From assembly GCF_000337775.1 (NCBI RefSeq), contig NZ_AOLQ01000056.1, positions 1 to 64,000 on the forward strand: DNA of 64,000 nt, read 5' to 3'. The notes below the pieces were generated by a model. The model made no database searches and was not told the DNA's origin. It saw only the letters and a list, made by a program, of their open reading frames with translations. A program made the translations under genes and the position numbers. This document shows, one piece after another, positions 60,727-64,000 of this stretch (positions are counted from its first letter, which is position 1; the number at the start of each line of letters is the position of its first letter). The DNA comes from Haloarcula vallismortis ATCC 29715 (GTDB lineage Archaea; Halobacteriota; Halobacteria; Halobacteriales; Haloarculaceae).

Positions 60727-60980
60727 AAGCGAGGCGCTGCTGTGGATTTCACCCGACCATCTCGGCAGTACACCTGGCGGGAAACCGTCGTGGACTGTCT
60801 TCTACCTCCATACGACATTGCAGCGACACAATGACTCGCTGTGACACCAGAATCGGGCCTGACCTATCGGATGATATTCGTGTCCAGAGCGGCCGAAACC
60901 CCTCCGCATTGTTGACAGCCACAGCAGCGGTATCGGGAGAACGTACAACAGTAAAGTGTCCTTGCTGTGGACACACTAGT

Positions 60981-61454
60981 ATGACTGACGAGGAGATCGA
61001 CGACGTGGACAGAGCAATCCTGTATGCACTACAGGAGGACGCTCGAAATATGTCGTCCGGGGACATCGCAGAGCGAACCGATACATCTGACAGTACCGTC
61101 CGAAAGCGAATCAACCATTTGGAGTCCAGAGAGGTCATCAAAGGCTACAGCGCTGATGTGGACTATCAGCAAGCAGGCTACCCGCTCCGGATGCTGCTTT
61201 ACTGTACTGCGTCGATTCCCGACCGGGGCGATTTAATCCCGAAAGTCCTCGATATAGACGGTGTGGTATCGGTACAGGAACTGGTCACCGGCGAGAAGAA
61301 CCTCCTCGTGACGGCTGTCGGTGAATCGGATAGCGACATCACCCCAGTCGCGCAGGCGCTCCTCGATATTGGACTAACGGTGGCCGACGAAGTTCTCGTC
61401 CGAAGCCACGAGACCACGCCCTTCGGTAAGTTCGATCCCGATCACGAGAGCTAA
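60981..61454 (+). CDS. Lrp/AsnC family regulator
   Basis: The 157-residue protein has the Lrp layout. VDRAILYALQEDARNMSSGD and ERTDTSDSTVRKRINHLESR form the helix-turn-helix, and REVIKGYSADVDY the linker. The RAM domain contains IDGVVSVQELVTGEKNLLVTAVG. It may sense an amino acid or other small ligand. The start at 60981 is the first ATG of the family-like part. It lies upstream of the DabB-DabA genes, with a 369-bp gap. Confidence 0.87.
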   Translation: MTDEEIDDVDRAILYALQEDARNMSSGDIAERTDTSDSTVRKRINHLESREVIKGYSADVDYQQAGYPLRMLLYCTASIPDRGDLIPKVLDIDGVVSVQELVTGEKNLLVTAVGESDSDITPVAQALLDIGLTVADEVLVRSHETTPFGKFDPDHES

Positions 61455-61823
61455 CTGAGGTCGGTGCTGCTGTTGTGGTGCCGGTAGCCGACAACTGCGT
61501 AGCCGGGACAACATGCCCGGGCGAGTCATTGAACTGACTGCCTCGTCTTCTATACCGGGCGCATACTCGAGCGGCCACAACGAACAGTCTGGTAATCTCG
61601 CCGTCTACCATACCCAACTAATCCTCGACAGCCGAGTCTGTGTCTCTGTGAGCAGTGACCCGTTTCGCGGGAGGATCGTTGGTTCAGGCTGTGAAGCACC
61701 TGATTACGACCATGGTAGTGGTTTTCGGCTGCGCACCATTCAAAAAACATAATGTTCTATAATATACTTTTTCAGGAACGAATTGGTAGTATAGAAGAAT
61801 TTAATAACCAGTACGTTCGCACT
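61455..61823. other. Intergenic region with the promoter of the dab genes
   Basis: I see no gene. The right end is strongly AT-rich: a run with tctataatatactttttc near 61756-61773, and tttaataacc at 61800-61809, about 20-24 bp before the ATG at 61824, which is a likely TATA box. The rest shows no clear signal. Confidence 0.5.
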
Positions 61824-63377
61824 ATGGGTGAAGACAACCAGAACCGGTCAATCACAGTCCGTGATTACCGTGACCGGTTACGAACAACGATGTCAGGACA
61901 CAACTCACCGAAAATGGTCGGATCACTCCCGGACACGGCGGCTGACTCGCCGCTCGTGCCCGTCGCACTCACATGGCTCGTGTGGTCGATGTTCGCCGCG
62001 AGCATTGCTGTGCTTGCTGTCCGGGTCCGAACCGGGTTCGCCTGGGAGATACCCGGTGTGGTCGCCATCGACGGGCTGACCGTCCTGATGTGGGTGGTCG
62101 TCACCTTCTTCAGCGGTATCGTTCACAGCTACTCACGTCGCTATCTGGCTGGTAGTCGCCTCAAAACGCCCTTTTTCGCTACCGTGTTCGGCTTCACAGT
62201 GGTTGTGATGGGGCTGGTCGCGGCTGACCACCTCGCCCTGTTCGGGACGCTGTGGCTCGCAATGGGGCTGCTGATGGCGAAACTCATCGGTATCGTCAGC
62301 GGCTGGGACCAGGCACAGGCAGCTGCCACGGTCGCCCGCAAGTACTTCATCGCCAGCAGCGGGCTTCTCGCCGTCGCGCTGACGGCACTGTGGTGGGTGA
62401 CCGGCGCGACATCGGTCTCAGGAATCACGGCGGCTGCCGACTCATTCGGTGGCCCGGCGTGGCTGGTCGCCGCAGGCGCACTCGTGCTTGCAGCGATGAT
62501 TCAGTCCGCCCTCATCCCATTTCAGGGCTGGCTCCTGTCCTCGATGACCGCCCCGACGCCCGCGTCGGCGCTGATGCACGCCGGGTTCGTCAACGCAGGC
62601 GGCATCCTGCTGACCCGCTTTGCGCCGGTCATCACTGTCGACCCCGCGCTCATGCTTGCAATCGTCGGCGTCGGCGGCGCCAGCGCCATCGGCGGGAAAC
62701 TCCTGAAATCAGTGCAGACGGACATCAAGGGCAAACTCGGCTGTTCGACGATCGGACAGATGGGGTTCATGATTATGCAGGCCGGCCTCGGCTTCTTCGG
62801 AGCGGCTATCACCCACCTCATCCTGCACGGCTTCTACAAGGCCTACCAGTTCCTCAGCGCCGGCGGACAGGTCGAACACGCTAGCCCGAGCGAGGGGACG
62901 CCACACACAATCGGAACGACGGCGAGCATCGCCGGCATCGTCGTCACACTGCTGACTGGCATCGCCGGCGGCGCGGTGTTTGCACTGTTGACAGGCAAAG
63001 GAATGAAGTTCGACAGTGGTCTCCTGCTGACGTTCTTCGTAGTGTTTACGACGCTTCATGCAGCCCGCAACGCCGTCCAGCAGACCACGCTTCCGAGAGT
63101 GGCCCGCTACGGGGCCGTCCCGGTGGTTTTCTTCCCGGCCATCGTCGTCTACGCCGCAGTCTACACGAGCGTTTCGGGGCTCATGCCTGTCAGTCCCGCA
63201 ACGACCGAACTGACGCTGCTACACGGCATCATCGCCGCCGTCTTTGTTGGCATTTACACCGCCATCGAGACCGGTATCCACGAGCGCAGCCAGCGCCTCT
63301 ACGTGGTGTTGCTGAACGCCGGCCAGCCGGCAGCCGACACTGTGCTGACCACGACGGAGGACTACAATGAGTACTGA
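61824..63377 (+). CDS. DabB-type inorganic carbon pump membrane subunit (NuoL-like)
   Basis: The 517-residue protein is a proton-conducting NuoL/MrpA-like membrane protein with about fourteen segments. Landmarks are the VVVTFFSGIVHSYSRRYLAG segment, IPFQGWLLSSMTAPTPASAL and MHAGFVNAGGILLTRF. In the DAB system it couples ion flow to the DabA carbonic anhydrase-like subunit. The stop overlaps the dabA-like start by 11 bp. A start at 61752 would add a non-family extension; 61824 has a TATA box at leaderless distance. Confidence 0.85.
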   Translation: MGEDNQNRSITVRDYRDRLRTTMSGHNSPKMVGSLPDTAADSPLVPVALTWLVWSMFAASIAVLAVRVRTGFAWEIPGVVAIDGLTVLMWVVVTFFSGIVHSYSRRYLAGSRLKTPFFATVFGFTVVVMGLVAADHLALFGTLWLAMGLLMAKLIGIVSGWDQAQAAATVARKYFIASSGLLAVALTALWWVTGATSVSGITAAADSFGGPAWLVAAGALVLAAMIQSALIPFQGWLLSSMTAPTPASALMHAGFVNAGGILLTRFAPVITVDPALMLAIVGVGGASAIGGKLLKSVQTDIKGKLGCSTIGQMGFMIMQAGLGFFGAAITHLILHGFYKAYQFLSAGGQVEHASPSEGTPHTIGTTASIAGIVVTLLTGIAGGAVFALLTGKGMKFDSGLLLTFFVVFTTLHAARNAVQQTTLPRVARYGAVPVVFFPAIVVYAAVYTSVSGLMPVSPATTELTLLHGIIAAVFVGIYTAIETGIHERSQRLYVVLLNAGQPAADTVLTTTEDYNEY

Positions 63378-64000
63378 ATCCACCATCCACGACAGTATCG
63401 ACACCGCAGCGACCACCGTCGGCTCACTCTGGCCAATCCACTCGTTTGTGACGGCAAACCCCCTCGCGGGGTTCGAGGATCAGGAGTTCAGTGAGGCGGT
63501 TGCGCAGGCGGCCGACCTGCTGGGCGGCCGTGGCTACCCCAGCGCCGAGACGTTCCGTGCGGCGCTGCAGCGCGGCCAGATCGATCTGGAGATTCTCGAC
63601 GCGGAGCTCTCCGAAGCCGGCTACGAAAACGACCCAGAGACACTGCTCGACCGGATGGCCGAAGTAACCGATGCAACGGACAGTGACCCCGACACGTCCA
63701 CGGATCGCGTCGACCAAGTGTTGACAAAATGGCTGTCGGCGTTCCTCGACGAAGGGAGCGCCCACTGGTCGATGCCGAACCGCAAAGCGGGGTTCTACAC
63801 TGCCTTCCGCGGGGTTGCCGAACACGACAGCGAGGTTCCTAGCGAGGGGATTATCACCGACCTGCCGGAGACGCCGACCGAGACCATTGAAACGGTGCTC
63901 GCGTCGTACTCAGAGAGCCAGTGGGTGCCTATCTTCGAGCAGCAACTGGCCGCCCTCCCGGGCTGGACGGGACTTATCAAGCAGCGTGCCGACGACGACG
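63367..64000 (+). CDS. DabA-type (DUF2309) inorganic carbon pump subunit, cut by window edge
   Basis: From the ATG at 63367, 634 bases remain open to the window end (about 211 codons). The start reads MSTESTIHDSIDTAATTVGS, followed by WPIHSFVTANPLAGFEDQEF, the recognisable N-terminus of the DUF2309/DabA family. DabA is a zinc carbonic-anhydrase-like cytoplasmic subunit that turns CO2 into bicarbonate in an energy-coupled pump. The zinc site lies beyond the window. The 11-bp overlap with the dabB-like gene shows coupled expression. Confidence 0.87.
   Translation, partial: MSTESTIHDSIDTAATTVGSLWPIHSFVTANPLAGFEDQEFSEAVAQAADLLGGRGYPSAETFRAALQRGQIDLEILDAELSEAGYENDPETLLDRMAEVTDATDSDPDTSTDRVDQVLTKWLSAFLDEGSAHWSMPNRKAGFYTAFRGVAEHDSEVPSEGIITDLPETPTETIETVLASYSESQWVPIFEQQLAALPGWTGLIKQRADDD

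Noticed and set aside
60717-60980. Extension of the Lrp/AsnC frame upstream containing a short CPCCGH segment
   Set aside because: It looks like a zinc knuckle but lies in unconserved, basic sequence with no normal Lrp architecture and overlaps the iron operon promoter region. Chance is more likely.
1-64000. CRISPR arrays and tandem short repeats
   Set aside because: No regularly spaced direct repeats were seen when reading through the intergenic regions.

Overview
This window looks like chromosome of a halophilic archaeon (class Halobacteria), most likely Haloarcula or a close relative. The DNA is GC-rich, proteins are strongly acidic, and many secreted proteins carry twin-arginine leaders with a lipobox. 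Several promoters have a TATA-like box about 25 bp before the start codon, the pattern of leaderless haloarchaeal mRNA. A 122-nt 5S rRNA gene closely resembles the Haloarcula 5S sequence as I remember it. No CRISPR array, tRNA, 16S/23S gene or intact mobile element was seen. A broken-off IS4/ISH8-type transposase sits at the left edge.

Region 1 (about 0.7-9.4 kb) is an anabolic cluster. A MaoC hydratase is followed by a tight minus-strand set: SAM methyltransferase, family-4 glycosyltransferase, 6-pyruvoyl-tetrahydropterin-synthase-like protein, zinc-less medium-chain dehydrogenase and sulfatase-like hydrolase. A divergent plus-strand gene encodes a fusion of a Gfo/Idh/MocA oxidoreductase and an aldo-keto reductase, followed by membrane proteins including a CDP-alcohol phosphatidyltransferase. 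The pterin-synthase homologue lacks the usual Cys and His catalytic residues, so the cluster may make an unusual pterin or sugar conjugate. That is inference.

Region 2 (9.8-31 kb) is a mosaic of small regulators, membrane proteins, lipoproteins, a chemotaxis transducer with a histidine-rich membrane domain, two sulfatase/UspA-type genes, a thioredoxin-reductase-like flavoprotein, two RNase H-fold proteins, an HflX relative without its P-loop, a soluble sugar dehydrogenase and a large imperfect palindrome.

Region 3 (31-46 kb) holds nitrogen and transport genes: an agmatinase-family ureohydrolase, an AbrB-PhoU regulator, a sodium:solute symporter, an APC permease with its paired UspA protein, a divergent group II chaperonin with a His-rich tail, and a formamidase/acetamidase. 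A HIT hydrolase and a sco1-tlpA-ccdA redox/copper operon follow.

Region 4 (46-57 kb) contains the stand-alone 5S rRNA gene, an ABC exporter, sensor/regulator genes, and a fructosamine-kinase-like gene facing a sugar porter. Region 5 (57-64 kb) has three tandem, 4-bp-overlapping iron-type substrate-binding proteins behind a promoter flanked by two DtxR/IdeR-like dyads. It is followed by an Lrp/AsnC regulator and a DabB-DabA-type inorganic carbon pump that runs off the right edge.
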